Assembly (NCBI RefSeq): GCF_036250695.1
Contig: NZ_CP109427.1
Location: 2,728,001 to 2,792,000, forward strand
Length of the DNA: 64,000 bases
Direction: 5' to 3'
DNA from: Streptomyces sp. NBC_01497
GTDB lineage: Bacteria > Actinomycetota > Actinomycetes > Streptomycetales > Streptomycetaceae
A model generated the notes under the pieces. It was not told the origin of the DNA. It saw nothing but the letters and a program-made list of their open reading frames with translations, and searched no databases. Shown piece after piece: positions 8,260-17,175 of the stretch; position 1 is the first letter of the stretch, and every line of letters begins with the position of its first letter. The position numbers were made by a program, and so were the translations under genes.

Positions 8260-8313
8260 GGCGAAGGGGCGCGTCCCCGCCGGCACCTGCCGGCGGGGAC
8301 GCGCCCCTTCGCC
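8260..8313. terminator. 25-bp perfect hairpin between convergent genes
   Basis: GGCGAAGGGGCGCGTCCCCG and its continuation (8260-8285) pair perfectly with 8288-8313. It lies between the 3' ends of mrp and the minus-strand gene at 8319 and can serve both. No U-tract, as is usual in Streptomyces. Confidence 0.9.
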
Positions 8314-8318
8314 CCATG

Positions 8319-9029
8319 TCAGCCCTGGTACGTCCTGAGATCCTCGATGCGCGCGAACCCGAGGCCGTACGCGCTCATGCCGCGCCCGTACGCGCCCAGG
8401 TGGACCCCGTCCGCCGAACCCGCCAGCACCCAGCCGTACTCCGACTCGCGGTAGCGGAAGGCGGTGGCGACGCCGTCCACCGGGAGGGCCAGCGCGGACC
8501 ACTCGGGGCTCTCCAGGTCGTCCGCCAGGTCGAACGCCGTCTCCGTCTGCTGGCTCAGCCAGTCGTCGCGCAACGCGTGGTCCAGCTGGCCCGGCCAGGT
8601 GCACGAGAGCAGCCCAGAACCCGCGAGCCAGGCCGCTGAGGACGCCGTCGTCGCGTCCAGTTCGCCCGTGCCGTCACCGCTGTGCCGCGCCGGGTTCGCC
8701 GCGACCGTGATGACCACGACGAAACGCCGCGGGTCCTCACCGTCGCCGTCGCCGCCCTCGGAGGCCGCCGAGGGGACCGACATGCTCTCCGGCCTGATCG
8801 TCGGTTCCGAGCCGTGCCGCACCGCGCCGTGCTGCACGGTGCCGTCCGCCGCGGCCACCGCCTGCATCAGGTGGCGCGGGCCCGTGTAGGCCGCGTCCAG
8901 CCCGTACCAGGGGAAGGTGGCCTTCAGGTAGCCGTCGACCGGTCTCGACGGTTCCACCGTGCCCCGTCTCTCAGGCTTTTCGCCCTTTTCGGAAACCTCG
9001 TCGGTCGCCGCCTGACTGGTCGTCTCCAT
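8319..9029 (-). CDS. conserved hypothetical protein in the htrA/mrp region
   Basis: A 236-residue cytosolic protein, no signal peptide and no membrane segment. It has an acidic, Glu/Lys-rich N-terminus (about 40 residues) and then an alpha/beta domain with RRFVVVITVAANP, SGLLSCTWPGQLDHALRDDW and a C-terminal VLAGSADGVHLGAYGRGMSAYGLGF. I do not recognise a named family. ATG at 9029 follows GAGGAGG by about eleven bases on the minus strand; an upstream in-frame start at 9074 lacks a ribosome site. It ends next to the strong convergent terminator with mrp and lies 101 bp downstream of tatB, so it may be the last gene of the sigE operon. Confidence 0.65.
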   Translation of the reverse strand: METTSQAATDEVSEKGEKPERRGTVEPSRPVDGYLKATFPWYGLDAAYTGPRHLMQAVAAADGTVQHGAVRHGSEPTIRPESMSVPSAASEGGDGDGEDPRRFVVVITVAANPARHSGDGTGELDATTASSAAWLAGSGLLSCTWPGQLDHALRDDWLSQQTETAFDLADDLESPEWSALALPVDGVATAFRYRESEYGWVLAGSADGVHLGAYGRGMSAYGLGFARIEDLRTYQG

Positions 9030-9130
9030 CGGTCCGGCCCGCCTCCTCGATCTGCCCAGGGTCCGGGGAAACACCTGCCGGACAGATGGAGGATAGCCAT
9101 CCCGTCACCGCGGGGCGGGACAGGCAGTGC

Positions 9131-9637
9131 TCAGGTGGCGTCCGCGTCGAACGGCGGGTGGTCGTCACCGTCCGACTCGGGTGCCTTTTTGAGCAGGTCG
9201 GGGGTGGTGGAGCCGCCGCCCGATCCGTTGGCGGAGGCGATCGGCGCGACGGCCGTGTCGCGGCCGTGCACGGCGTCCGCGACCTCGGCCATCTCCTTCT
9301 TGAGGTCGCTCCCCTCGCCGAAGTCCTTCTTCAGGTCGGCGACGTCGGAGATCTCCTTGCGCAGGTCGAGGCTGCTGCGGATCTCCTTGAAGTCGTCGTT
9401 CTCCAGGAACTGCTTGCGCACGAAGGTCTTCGGGTTGAGGTCCTCGAAGTCGAAGTCCTTGAACTCGGGGCCGAGCTCCGAGCGGATGTCCTGCTTCGCG
9501 TTGTCGGAGAACTCACGGACCTTACGGATGAACCGCGCGGCGTCCTGGATCACCTTCGGCAGCTTCTCCGGACCGAACACGATCACGGCGAGGATCACCA
9601 GGGCGAGGATCTCCAGTGGACCAATGTCGTTGAACAC
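9131..9637 (-). CDS. tatB: Sec-independent translocase subunit TatB
   Basis: A 168-residue TatB. It has the short N-terminal membrane helix (ILALVILAVIVFG), the hinge FGPEKLPK, an amphipathic helix (IQDAARFIRKVREFSDNAK) and a long charged tail with repeated D/K-rich helices. TatB with TatA and TatC exports folded twin-arginine proteins. The GTG at 9637 is eight bases from AAGGAG. It lies directly after the HtrA-like gene on the minus strand, as in the mycobacterial sigE-rseA-htrA-tatB block, which ties protein export to the envelope-stress sigma factor. Confidence 0.95.
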   Translation of the reverse strand: MFNDIGPLEILALVILAVIVFGPEKLPKVIQDAARFIRKVREFSDNAKQDIRSELGPEFKDFDFEDLNPKTFVRKQFLENDDFKEIRSSLDLRKEISDVADLKKDFGEGSDLKKEMAEVADAVHGRDTAVAPIASANGSGGGSTTPDLLKKAPESDGDDHPPFDADAT

Positions 9638-9766
9638 CTAGCAGCTCCTTGTGCTCTCCGTGCCGGCGGGACGGGCAGGGGGTCCGTCCTGGTCCGCGGT
9701 GGGGTCAAGGTCCGGGCCGTTACACGGTACCCGCACCCCGTGTCCCGGCGGTACCTCCCCGGCCCC

Positions 9767-11713
9767 TCACATCCCCTCGGCAGAGCCGAGAGTCAGCCTG
9801 GCCGTCCGGGCGGTGCCCGCACGGCGAACGGTGAGTGTCAGCCGGTCGCCCGGCCGGTGCGCGCGGATCTTCACGATCAGTTCCTGGTCGCTGTGCACCG
9901 CCTCGCCGTCCACCGCCGTGATGAGGTCGCCCGACCTGATACCGGCCCGGGCTGCGGGGCCGCCCGCCTCCACCGCGGGGCCGCCGTCCGCCGCCTTGGC
10001 GCCGACCCGGGCGCCGTCGCCCTGGTAGCCGGTGTCGAGCGTGACCCCGATCACGGGGTGGGTGGCCTTCCCGGTGCTGATGAGTTCCTCGGCGACCCGT
10101 TTGGCCTGGTTGACGGGGATCGCGAAGCCGAGGCCGATGGAGCCGGCCTGGGCGCCGTCGCCCGAGGTGCCGCTGTCGGCGGCCCGTATCGCGCTGTTGA
10201 TGCCGATGACCCGGGCATGCGCGTCGACGAGGGGGCCGCCGGAGTTGCCCGGGTTGATCGGGGCGTCGGTCTGGAGCGCGTCCACATAACTGACGTCGCC
10301 CGCGGCGCTGCTCTCGCCCCCCGCCGTGATGGGCCGGTCCTTGGCGCTGATGATGCCGGAGGTGACCGTGTTCGAGAGGTCGAAGGGCGCCCCGATGGCC
10401 ACCACCGGATCACCGACGCGGACGTTGTCGGAGTTCCCGAGCTCCAGCGGTTTCAGTCCCGTGATCCCCTTCACCTGGACGACGGCGAGGTCGTATCCGC
10501 CGTCCTTGCCGACGAGCTTCGCGTCGGCCGTCCTGCCGTTGCCGAAGGTGACCGATATCTCCCCGCCGCTGCCCGCGAGCGCCACCACATGGTTGTTCGT
10601 CAGGATGTGGCCCTGCCGGTCGAGTACGAAGCCGGTGCCCGTGCCCGCCTCGTCCTTGCCGCTGACGTGCAGGGTGACGACGCCGGGCAGGGCGCTCGCG
10701 GCGATGCCCGCGACACTCGTGGGAGCGCGGCCCGCGTCGTTGCGCGCCTCCTGCGGCAGCACCGTGTCCGCGTCGCCGTCCCGGTGCTCCAGATACGCGC
10801 CGACCGCGCCCCCGAGGACGCCGGTGACCAGCGCGAACAGCAGTGCGGCCGACAAGCCGCGCAGTCGCCGGGGCCGGGCGGGGTACGCGGCGCCGTCCGC
10901 CGGCAGGTCCGCTCCCGCGTCCGGTGTGCTCCACGGGTCGTGACGCTGCCACGCGGCGCCGCCCGGCATCCCGCTGTCCCGCGCCGGCAACGGCCCCTGT
11001 CGCGCGGCCTCCTGGGGCCGCCCGTACGGGTCGGAGGACGGCCAGGGGCCCGGATCACCGGGCAGACCGGTGTACGCGTCGGGAACCGGCTGGGGGTACC
11101 GGTCGGGAGACGGCCGGGGGTACGGGTCGGCGGTGCGGGGGGCTGCCGCCGCCGGGGTCGCGTACGGCTGCGGGCCCTGGTGCCCCGGTTGCGCGGGATC
11201 ACTCCGCGGTGCCCGCGGCCGGCCGGGAGCGGCGTCGAGGGGGATGTCGTACGCCGGGGAGCCGGGTGCGGGGGACTCGTACGCCGGAGAGCCGGGTGCC
11301 GCGGAGTCGTACATCGGGGAGCCGGTTGCCGTGACGTCCCCTGCCGGTGGGGCCACCGGCAGCTGGACCGGGGGCGCGGGCGCCCAGGGACCCGGGCCGC
11401 CGTAGGGAGGCGTGCTGTACGGGTCGGGGTCGTGCAGCGGTCGGGTGAATCCGGGTGCGCCGGTCTCCCGTTCGTGAGGACCGGCGGACTCCGGCGAGGG
11501 AGCGGCGACCGGGCCGCCGGCGGGTATGGGTGGCGCGTCAGCGCGAGGCACGGACCCCTGGCCGCCCGCCGGTCCGGCCTGCGGTGTGCCCGGTCCGGGC
11601 TCCGGAGCGGCCGGCCGCGGGAGCCCCGACGACTCCTCGCGGGGCGCGGGCCGGTCCGTCGCGGGGCGGCTCCACCAGGACCTTCCGGATCTGGCCGTCT
11701 TCCCGTCGTCCAT
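9767..11713 (-). CDS. htrA: HtrA-like membrane-anchored serine protease with PDZ domain
   Basis: A 648-residue protein. About 280 N-terminal residues are Pro/Gly/Arg-rich and probably cytosolic; a single membrane helix lies near 285-308; an extracellular trypsin-like domain follows with triad His ~375 (TNNHVV), Asp ~408 (YDLAVV) and Ser ~491 (GNSGGP); a PDZ domain (GPAARAGIRSGDLITAVDGE) closes the chain. All catalytic residues are present. Family role: degradation of misfolded envelope proteins. ATG at 11713 has GGGGGAG just upstream; an ATG at 11734 is less likely. The gene follows the anti-sigma factor after 86 bp and belongs to the sigE stress operon by conserved context. Confidence 0.92.
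   Translation of the reverse strand: MDDGKTARSGRSWWSRPATDRPAPREESSGLPRPAAPEPGPGTPQAGPAGGQGSVPRADAPPIPAGGPVAAPSPESAGPHERETGAPGFTRPLHDPDPYSTPPYGGPGPWAPAPPVQLPVAPPAGDVTATGSPMYDSAAPGSPAYESPAPGSPAYDIPLDAAPGRPRAPRSDPAQPGHQGPQPYATPAAAAPRTADPYPRPSPDRYPQPVPDAYTGLPGDPGPWPSSDPYGRPQEAARQGPLPARDSGMPGGAAWQRHDPWSTPDAGADLPADGAAYPARPRRLRGLSAALLFALVTGVLGGAVGAYLEHRDGDADTVLPQEARNDAGRAPTSVAGIAASALPGVVTLHVSGKDEAGTGTGFVLDRQGHILTNNHVVALAGSGGEISVTFGNGRTADAKLVGKDGGYDLAVVQVKGITGLKPLELGNSDNVRVGDPVVAIGAPFDLSNTVTSGIISAKDRPITAGGESSAAGDVSYVDALQTDAPINPGNSGGPLVDAHARVIGINSAIRAADSGTSGDGAQAGSIGLGFAIPVNQAKRVAEELISTGKATHPVIGVTLDTGYQGDGARVGAKAADGGPAVEAGGPAARAGIRSGDLITAVDGEAVHSDQELIVKIRAHRPGDRLTLTVRRAGTARTARLTLGSAEGM
11247..11336. 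repeat. three 30-bp in-frame repeats in the htrA N-terminal region
   Basis: Units beginning TCGTAC at 11247, 11277 and 11307 repeat every 30 bp inside the protease gene. They encode three decapeptides of the type GSPAYxxxxP on the minus strand, in the disordered cytosolic segment. Copy number could vary without a frame change. Confidence 0.8.
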
Positions 11714-11799
11714 GTCTCCCCCGCATCCCCGCAACCAGCGTCACGCGCCCGCCGTGGGCACCCCTGGCGAGGATTCAACCAGGTTCCGGCCGCGTACGG

Positions 11800-12828
11800 T
11801 CAGCGGGTTCGGGACAGTGGGCTGGGCGCCGCGAGCAGCTCGGGACGCGGTGCCCCCGAGGAGGCACCGGAGGGGGTGGGCTCCAGGGCCCGCCGGTTTC
11901 CGGACGCCGTGGCGAGCGGCCCGGCGCCCGGGTTCGTCCCCGTCGCGCCTGCCGGGCCCGCGGCGCTCGCCGAGACATCGGGCCGTGCGCTGTTGACCGC
12001 GTCCGCCGGGAAGGCGGGCGCTCCGAACGCGAGGGTCGGGAACGACGGCGAGGCGAAGGACGGCGAGGCGAACGAGCGCGCGGACAGCGCGGACAGCGCC
12101 GCCCGGGCGGAGGGTGTCGACACCACCGGGAGGTTTCGCGACTGGAGCGTGCCGGGAGCAGCCACGACCCTGGCCGGTGAGCCGGACTGGGGCAGCATGC
12201 CGCCGCCGAAGCCGTTCCTGCGGCCCGCCTCGGCCGTCGTGGACGCGCCCGCGGCGCGCAGCGGCACGACGTTGTTGCGGGCGGGCGAGTCCTGCGAGCC
12301 ACCGAGCGGCAGGGCGCCGCCGAGTGCCATGGCGGCGAGAGAGACCGCGCTGGCCGCGGCGAACGCGAACCGCTTGCCGCGCCACGGCGAGGTGCGCTCC
12401 GCCTCCGGCCGGCCCGCGCGATGGACCGGGAAGACGGAGGCGCCGTGGGCGCCCGCGTAGCCGAAGGCGTCCATGAGCCCGCCCCCGGTGTCCGGCGCGT
12501 CGAACACGCCGTGGCCGAAGGGTTCGTGCCCCGGGGTGCGGTGGCCGAAGGGACCCGGCCGGTCGTCGTCGTCGCCCCGCGGCTTCGAACCGCCCGCGGG
12601 CAGGCTCTGGAGCCGGGCGAGGAATCCCTCGGACGGGGGCGGGGGCGCCACCTCGGCGAAGAACGCCTTCAACTGCCGCTGGCAGTCCGCCTCGGTCTTG
12701 CACCGGGCGCAGGTCGCCAGGTGCGCGAGGACACGCTCGCGCTCGTCGTGGTCCAGCTCTCCGTCCACCAGGGCGGCGAGCCGGTCCCCCAGGTGGTGCT
12801 CCGAGGGTGTGGGGCTGGTCGAACTCAC
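11800..12828 (-). CDS. rseA: zinc-binding anti-sigma factor (RseA-like)
   Basis: A 342-residue anti-sigma factor for the adjacent ECF sigma factor. The N-terminal ZAS domain has the H-x3-C-x2-C motif (His36, Cys40, Cys43, in [10 protein letters not shown]), which binds zinc and, in redox-type members, senses oxidants. A Pro/Gly-rich linker is followed by one membrane helix near residue 155-175 ([20 protein letters not shown]). The last 165 residues are a low-complexity Ala/Ser/Pro extracellular tail with no fold I recognise. The GTG start overlaps the sigma-factor stop as GTGA at 12825-12828, so translation is coupled and stoichiometry fixed. Confidence 0.9.
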   Translation of the reverse strand: MSSTSPTPSEHHLGDRLAALVDGELDHDERERVLAHLATCARCKTEADCQRQLKAFFAEVAPPPPSEGFLARLQSLPAGGSKPRGDDDDRPGPFGHRTPGHEPFGHGVFDAPDTGGGLMDAFGYAGAHGASVFPVHRAGRPEAERTSPWRGKRFAFAAASAVSLAAMALGGALPLGGSQDSPARNNVVPLRAAGASTTAEAGRRNGFGGGMLPQSGSPARVVAAPGTLQSRNLPVVSTPSARAALSALSARSFASPSFASPSFPTLAFGAPAFPADAVNSARPDVSASAAGPAGATGTNPGAGPLATASGNRRALEPTPSGASSGAPRPELLAAPSPLSRTR

Positions 12829-13601
12829 GCCGTCCCGCCCTCCCCGGCCACGCTGACACCCGCGACGCCCACGACCGCGCGGTGCTCGGCGGCGCGTGCC
12901 TCGGGGGAACGGTGCTGGAGTGCCTTGCGCAGGTGCGAGCGGCCCCGGTGGATCCTGCTGCGCACGGTGCCGAGCTTGACCCCGAGCGTGGCCGCGATCT
13001 CCTCGTACGACAGTCCTTCGATGTCACAGAGCACCACGGCGGCGCGGAACTCGGGTGCGAGCGTGTCGAGCGCCTGCTGCACGTCCGCGTCGAAGTGGGT
13101 GTCGTGGAAGGCCTGCTGCGGCGAGGGCTCGCGGCTGGCGAGGCGCTCGGCCGCGTCGTCGCCGAGCGCGTCGAAGCGGATGCGCTGCTTGCGGCGGACC
13201 ATGTCGAGGAAGAGGTTCGTCGTGATGCGGTGGAGCCAGCCCTCGAAGGTGCCCGGCGTGTACGTGGACAGCGAGCGGAACACGCGGACGAAGACCTCTT
13301 GTGTCAGGTCCTCCGCGTCGTGCTGGTTGCCCGTGAGACGGTAGGCCAGTCGGTAGACGCGTCCGCTGTGCGTACTGACGATCTCCTCCCAGGTGGGAGG
13401 CGTCCACGCAGGCGACTCCGCATCGGAGGCGAAGGTCGCGGTGACAACGGAGTCGGTGGAGCGGGAACGGTCAGCAGTGTCGGTCACGGATTTCGGCTCA
13501 CCTGCCGACCCGAGGAGGCACCGGAGCGTCTCCCTGAGATCCACAGTCGCGGCCGCACCTCCCCTGTCGGCTCTGGTGGTGTCCAGTAGAGCCCCTACCA
13601 T
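12825..13601 (-). CDS. sigE: ECF sigma factor, SigE group
   Basis: A 258-residue ECF sigma factor. Region 2 ([26 protein letters not shown] begins near residue 90, containing the DAEDLTQE motif) and region 4 ([29 protein letters not shown], containing the [11 protein letters not shown] recognition helix) are complete. The N-terminal ~75 residues precede the usual ECF core and may be partly untranslated; internal GTG starts exist. ATG at 13601 was chosen because GAGGTG precedes it. The order sigE-rseA-htrA-tatB matches the mycobacterial envelope-stress locus. The mycobacterial name is used here; it is not the S. coelicolor sigma factor also called SigE. No clear ECF autoregulatory promoter was found upstream. 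Confidence 0.9.
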   Translation of the reverse strand: MVGALLDTTRADRGGAAATVDLRETLRCLLGSAGEPKSVTDTADRSRSTDSVVTATFASDAESPAWTPPTWEEIVSTHSGRVYRLAYRLTGNQHDAEDLTQEVFVRVFRSLSTYTPGTFEGWLHRITTNLFLDMVRRKQRIRFDALGDDAAERLASREPSPQQAFHDTHFDADVQQALDTLAPEFRAAVVLCDIEGLSYEEIAATLGVKLGTVRSRIHRGRSHLRKALQHRSPEARAAEHRAVVGVAGVSVAGEGGTA

Positions 13602-13805
13602 AGCCACCTCGCCCGTTAGCTCCGGATAAGAATCTTTACGCGAATTTGGGAGCCTCGCTCACCACGGCTCTCCGACGTCGCACGCGGTGGCCGCCCACTC
13701 CGCCACCCTGCTTACCCCCGCTTAACGTCCGGTCCCATCAGCGGGTTCCCGACCCCAGCGGATACAGTCACGGTTGCGCCGACACCGGGGGACAAGGAGA
13801 GGGTC

Positions 13806-14456
13806 ATTACCGCCAACCGGCAGACGAGCTGGGCGTTCGCCGACGCCTTTGTCGCCGAGGACGAGGCACTTCGCTGGGCCCGCGAGCGGGCCAGGGAAAG
13901 TGGACTCCGCCCGGTGTCACCAGGCACCGGCTCCGCGCTGGGGCTGCTCGCCGCCACGGTGGACGCGAAGGCCGTCGCCGAGATCGGTACCGGCACCGGT
14001 GTCTCCGGCATCCACCTGCTGCGGGGCATGCGCCCTGACGGCGTGCTGACCACGGTCGACGTCGATCCGGAGCGGCAGCAGTTCGCCCGGCAGGCGTTCC
14101 GCGCCGCGGGCTTCACCGGCAACCGTGCCCGCTTCATCCCGGGGCCCGCGCTGGACGTGCTGCCGAGGCTCGCGGACGGCGGTTACGACATCGTCTTCTG
14201 CGACGGTGACCGGCTGGAGTGCCTGGACTACCTGGATGAATCGTTGCGCCTGCTGAGGCCCGGGGGCCTCGTCTGCTTCGAGGGGGTCTTCGCGAACGGC
14301 CGTACGGTCGATTCGGCGGTGCAGCCCACCGAGGTGCTCAGACTGCGGGAGCTGCTGCGCACGGTCAGGGAGAGCGAGGAACTGCTGTCGTCGCTGCTGC
14401 CGGTGGGCGACGGGCTGCTGTGCGCGGTGCGCCGGGGGCCTGCCGCCGGCGCGTGA
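13806..14456 (+). CDS. O-methyltransferase, probable ATT start
   Basis: A 216-residue class I SAM-dependent methyltransferase. SAM motif I is AEIGTGTGVSG, followed by the acidic residue in TTVDVDPE and YDIVFCDGD, with the LLRPGGLVCFEGV strand; this is the catechol-O-methyltransferase-like family. Coding starts well upstream of the first GTG (13914), since ANRQTSWAFADAFVAEDE is conserved in homologues. No ATG, GTG or TTG is in frame between 13623 and 13914. AAGGAG at 13794-13799 points at ATT (13806) six bases later. Divergent from sigE, as Rv1220c is in mycobacteria. An alternative is leader read-through from an unseen start. Confidence 0.8.
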   Translation: MTANRQTSWAFADAFVAEDEALRWARERARESGLRPVSPGTGSALGLLAATVDAKAVAEIGTGTGVSGIHLLRGMRPDGVLTTVDVDPERQQFARQAFRAAGFTGNRARFIPGPALDVLPRLADGGYDIVFCDGDRLECLDYLDESLRLLRPGGLVCFEGVFANGRTVDSAVQPTEVLRLRELLRTVRESEELLSSLLPVGDGLLCAVRRGPAAGA

Positions 14457-14588
14457 GGGACGCGGGAGGCCGTCGAACCAAACGACCCGTACCCGTGCGA
14501 CCCGTGCGGCACCCCGCGGAGCGCGCGCCCTGCGGTGCCGTGGGCCCGGTGTTCACCACGGCGCGCGTCGCGGGACCCGGTCAGCACA

Positions 14589-14627
14589 CTGCCCCGGTAC
14601 GGACGGTGGTCGTCCGTACCGGGGCAG
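14589..14627. terminator. 17-bp perfect hairpin after the O-methyltransferase
   Basis: CTGCCCCGGTACGGACG at 14589-14605 pairs with 14611-14627 around a GTGGT loop. It lies between the convergent O-methyltransferase and DUF3117 genes. Confidence 0.88.
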
Positions 14628-14708
14628 CGGCGGTGTCTCTCAAGGGTGACCTTCCACCGATGGCCCCGCACCGAGGGCCCCTGGTGGGGAAAGCGTCGAG
14701 CGCCCCGC

Positions 14709-14876
14709 TCAGCCGACGACCTTCTTCAGCGCGTCGCCGAGTGCGTCCGCTTCGTCCGGCGTCAGCTCGACCACGAGCCGACCGCCGCCTTCGAGCGGAA
14801 CACGCATGACGATGCCCCGCCCCTCCTTGGTCACCTCGAGCGGGCCGTCGCCCGTCCGCGGCTTCATGGCCGCCAT
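14709..14876 (-). CDS. DUF3117 small protein
   Basis: A 55-residue actinobacterial protein beginning MAAMKPRTGDGPLEVTKEGR and ending in KKVVG. It is the DUF3117 family (Rv1211 in M. tuberculosis), small, acidic and without a known function. The ATG at 14876 has GAAGGGGA upstream. It is shorter than usual ORF cut-offs and easily missed. A possible promoter for it, with a GATAAT -10 near 14965-14970 on the minus strand, lies about 90 bp upstream, but the -35 is weak. Confidence 0.9.
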   Translation of the reverse strand: MAAMKPRTGDGPLEVTKEGRGIVMRVPLEGGGRLVVELTPDEADALGDALKKVVG

Positions 14877-15173
14877 GCTCGTTCCCCTTCCTGAAACCAG
14901 CTCGTAGCAGCCGGCGGCCCCATGGCAGGCGCTGCGTCACCGGCATCGAACACATTGCTTCTTGCGCATTATCCCGCATCTCACGACCCGATGACCAACA
15001 TCGGACGGCATCGCTTACGCAACGCGCTCACGCAAAACGGCCCATTTCGGCGATCCGCCTGCGATACTTCGCCGCCACCGCACACTTCCGCCGTTCCTCC
15101 GTCCGTCATGCTGGTGCGCGCACAACCCGCGCGGAGACGAGAAACCAGCAAGCGACCCCGGAGGGACCCGATC

Positions 15174-15977
15174 ATGGCGGACACCGTGCTGTACGAGGTG
15201 GGCGACGGCCTGGCGACGATCACCATCAACCGGCCCGAGGCGATGAACGCCATGGACGTGGCCACCAAGGTGGCGCTGCGGGACGCCCTGCGCGACGCCG
15301 GGGAGGACACCGCCGTACGGGCCGTCCTGCTGACCGCGACCGGCGACCGGGCCTTCTGCGTGGGCCAGGACCTCAAGGAGCACACCGCACTGCTCGCCCA
15401 GGACCGCGACAGCGGCACCACCGCGACCATGAGCACGGTGCGGGAGCACTACAACCCCATCACCCACGCCATCACGACCATGCCCAAGCCCGTGGTGGCG
15501 GGGGTGAACGGGGTGGCCGCGGGGGCCGGCATGGGCTTCGCTCTCGCGTCGGACTACCGGATCGTCGCGGACACCGCCAGCTTCAACACGTCCTTCACCG
15601 GGGTGGCGCTGACCGCGGACTCGGGCCTGTCCTGGACGCTGCCGCGCATGATCGGCCAGGGCCGCGCCGCCGACCTGCTGCTGTTCCCGCGCACCGTGAA
15701 GGCGCAGGAGGCGTACGAACTGGGGCTGGTGAACCGGCTCGTCCCGGCCGCCGACCTGGCCCGGGAGGCCGCGGCGGTGGCGCGCGCGCTGGCCGCTGGC
15801 CCGACGGTGGCGTACGCGGCCGTCAAGGAGTCGCTGGCCTTCGCCTGCGAGCACTCGCTGGACGAGGCGCTGGCGAAGGAGGACGAACTCCAGACCAGGG
15901 CGGGCTCCTCCGAGGACCACACGATCGCGGTCGAGGCCTTCCTGGCGAAGCGGAAGCCGCAGTACCTGGGCCGCTGA
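15174..15977 (+). CDS. enoyl-CoA hydratase/isomerase family protein
   Basis: A 267-residue crotonase-fold protein. The oxyanion-hole strands are recognisable: AFCVGQDLKEH and GVNGVAAGAGMGFALASDYRI. Residues expected at the two catalytic positions fall in the loop FTGVALTADSGLSWTLPR, where hydratases have Glu; here Ala/Thr/Asp replace it, so this resembles PaaG-type isomerases that use an Asp. The substrate is an acyl-CoA, possibly from ring-cleavage or fatty acid degradation. ATG at 15174 has GGAGGG nine bases upstream. It stands alone and is not in an operon with other beta-oxidation genes. Confidence 0.88.
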   Translation: MADTVLYEVGDGLATITINRPEAMNAMDVATKVALRDALRDAGEDTAVRAVLLTATGDRAFCVGQDLKEHTALLAQDRDSGTTATMSTVREHYNPITHAITTMPKPVVAGVNGVAAGAGMGFALASDYRIVADTASFNTSFTGVALTADSGLSWTLPRMIGQGRAADLLLFPRTVKAQEAYELGLVNRLVPAADLAREAAAVARALAAGPTVAYAAVKESLAFACEHSLDEALAKEDELQTRAGSSEDHTIAVEAFLAKRKPQYLGR

Positions 15978-15999
15978 CGCCCGCCGGCGCCACCGCCGC

Positions 16000-16038
16000 C
16001 CCTGCGGGCCCCCACGGACTCCCGGGGGTGCCGCAGGG
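16000..16038. terminator. hairpin between enoyl-CoA hydratase and tag
   Basis: CCCTGCGG at 16000-16007 pairs with CCGCAGGG at 16031-16038, with additional C/G pairing inside. It sits between convergent genes. Confidence 0.7.
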
Positions 16039-16102
16039 CCGCCCGGGCCCGGCAGTGGGCCCCGGGGGCCACCGTGCGGGTGTGGCCCGCGCCCGGACGG
16101 TC

Positions 16103-16699
16103 CTACCGGGCGGCGGTGACGTCCGCGAAGGCGCACTGCGCCAGGTGGTCGTTGACCAGCCCGCACGCCTGCATCGTCGCGTACGCCGTGGTGGGTCCCA
16201 CGAACCGGATGCCGCGCTTCTTGAGGGCCTTGGACAGGGCCGTCGACTCGTCGGTGACGGCGGGGACGTCGGCCGTGCTGCGCGGCAGCGGGCGCTTCGC
16301 CGGGTCCGGCGCGTACGACCAGATGAGGTCGGTCAGTTCGCCGGGGGCCCACTCGGCGAGCACCTTCGCGTTGGCCATCGTGGCGTCGACCTTGGAGCGG
16401 TTGCGGATGATGCCGGGGTCGGCGAGCAGCCGCTCCCGGTCCTTCTCCGCGAACCGCGCCACCTCGGCGATCCGGAAGTGCGCGAAGGCGGTGCGGAAGG
16501 TCTCGCGCCTGCGCAGGATCGTGATCCAGGACAGACCGGACTGGAAGGCCTCCAGGCTGAGCCGCTCGAACAGCGCGTCGTCGCCGCGCACGGGGCGGCC
16601 CCACTCGGTGTCGTGGTACGCGACGTAGTCGTCGGTGGACAGCCCCCAGGGGCAGCGGGCCAGGCCGTCGGAGCCCACGACCGCGGAACCGTCGCTCAT
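16103..16699 (-). CDS. tag: DNA-3-methyladenine glycosylase I
   Basis: A 198-residue TAG that removes 3-methyladenine from alkylated DNA. Hallmarks: N-terminal RCPWG, YHDTEWGRP, the helix-hairpin-helix-like SWITILRRRE and FVGPTTAYATMQACGL. Putative zinc ligands are the Cys in CPWG, the His in YHDTEWG and the pair in NDHLAQC. The ATG at 16699 overlaps the stop of the DivIVA-like gene (ATGA at 16696-16699), so both are translated together. It corresponds to Rv1210 (tagA) by sequence type and by neighbours. Confidence 0.95.
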   Translation of the reverse strand: MSDGSAVVGSDGLARCPWGLSTDDYVAYHDTEWGRPVRGDDALFERLSLEAFQSGLSWITILRRRETFRTAFAHFRIAEVARFAEKDRERLLADPGIIRNRSKVDATMANAKVLAEWAPGELTDLIWSYAPDPAKRPLPRSTADVPAVTDESTALSKALKKRGIRFVGPTTAYATMQACGLVNDHLAQCAFADVTAAR

Positions 16700-17175
16700 C
16701 GCCCGCCCTCGCCGTCCGCGAACCCGCTGCCGCCCTGCTCGGCGGGGCCGCCGGACGCCAGGTAGGTCCGCGGGTCCCAGCCCTGCTCGGCGGGGCCGCC
16801 GGGCGCGGGACAGGTCCGCGGCTCCCAGCCCTGCTCCTGGTAGGGCTGCTGGTACTGCCGGCGCCCGGCTCCGGCGCCCGCGCGGGCACCCGCGAGAGCG
16901 GACTCCAGCTCGGCGATCCGGGCGTCCCGCTCCGCGAGCTCGGCGCCGAGCCTGCCGAGCACGTCGTCGACCTCCGCCATCCGGTACCCCCGCACGGCCA
17001 CCGGGAGACGCATCGCGTCGATGTCGGCGGAGCCGACCGGGCGGGTCTGCGGCAGCGGGTCGACGAGGCGCTGGGGCTCCGCCTCCGGCAGAACGGCGCG
17101 GTCACCGCCGCCCAGGACGGCCATCGTGACGGCGGCCACCACCACGACCATCGCGATGAGCAAGAACCAGAACAC
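16696..17175 (-). CDS. DivIVA-domain membrane protein
   Basis: A 159-residue protein with one N-terminal membrane helix (LLIAMVVVVAAVTMAVL) and a cytosolic part. The segment MRLPVAVRGYRMAEVDDVLGRLG is the DivIVA N-terminal motif (the FxxxxxGYxxxEVD type) that binds curved membrane or cell-pole partners; a short coiled coil (ELAERDARIAELESALAG) follows. The C-terminus contains two copies of a Gln/Gly/Pro repeat (EQGWEPRT, EQGWDPRT). GTG at 17175 has GGGGAGAGG just upstream. It is translationally coupled to tag, the same pairing as Rv1209-Rv1210. Confidence 0.82.
   Translation of the reverse strand: MFWFLLIAMVVVVAAVTMAVLGGGDRAVLPEAEPQRLVDPLPQTRPVGSADIDAMRLPVAVRGYRMAEVDDVLGRLGAELAERDARIAELESALAGARAGAGAGRRQYQQPYQEQGWEPRTCPAPGGPAEQGWDPRTYLASGGPAEQGGSGFADGEGGR

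Noticed and set aside
9086..12460. 1124-codon plus-strand ORF over tatB, htrA and the anti-sigma gene.
   Set aside because: It is antisense to three well-recognised genes and contains no recognisable domain.
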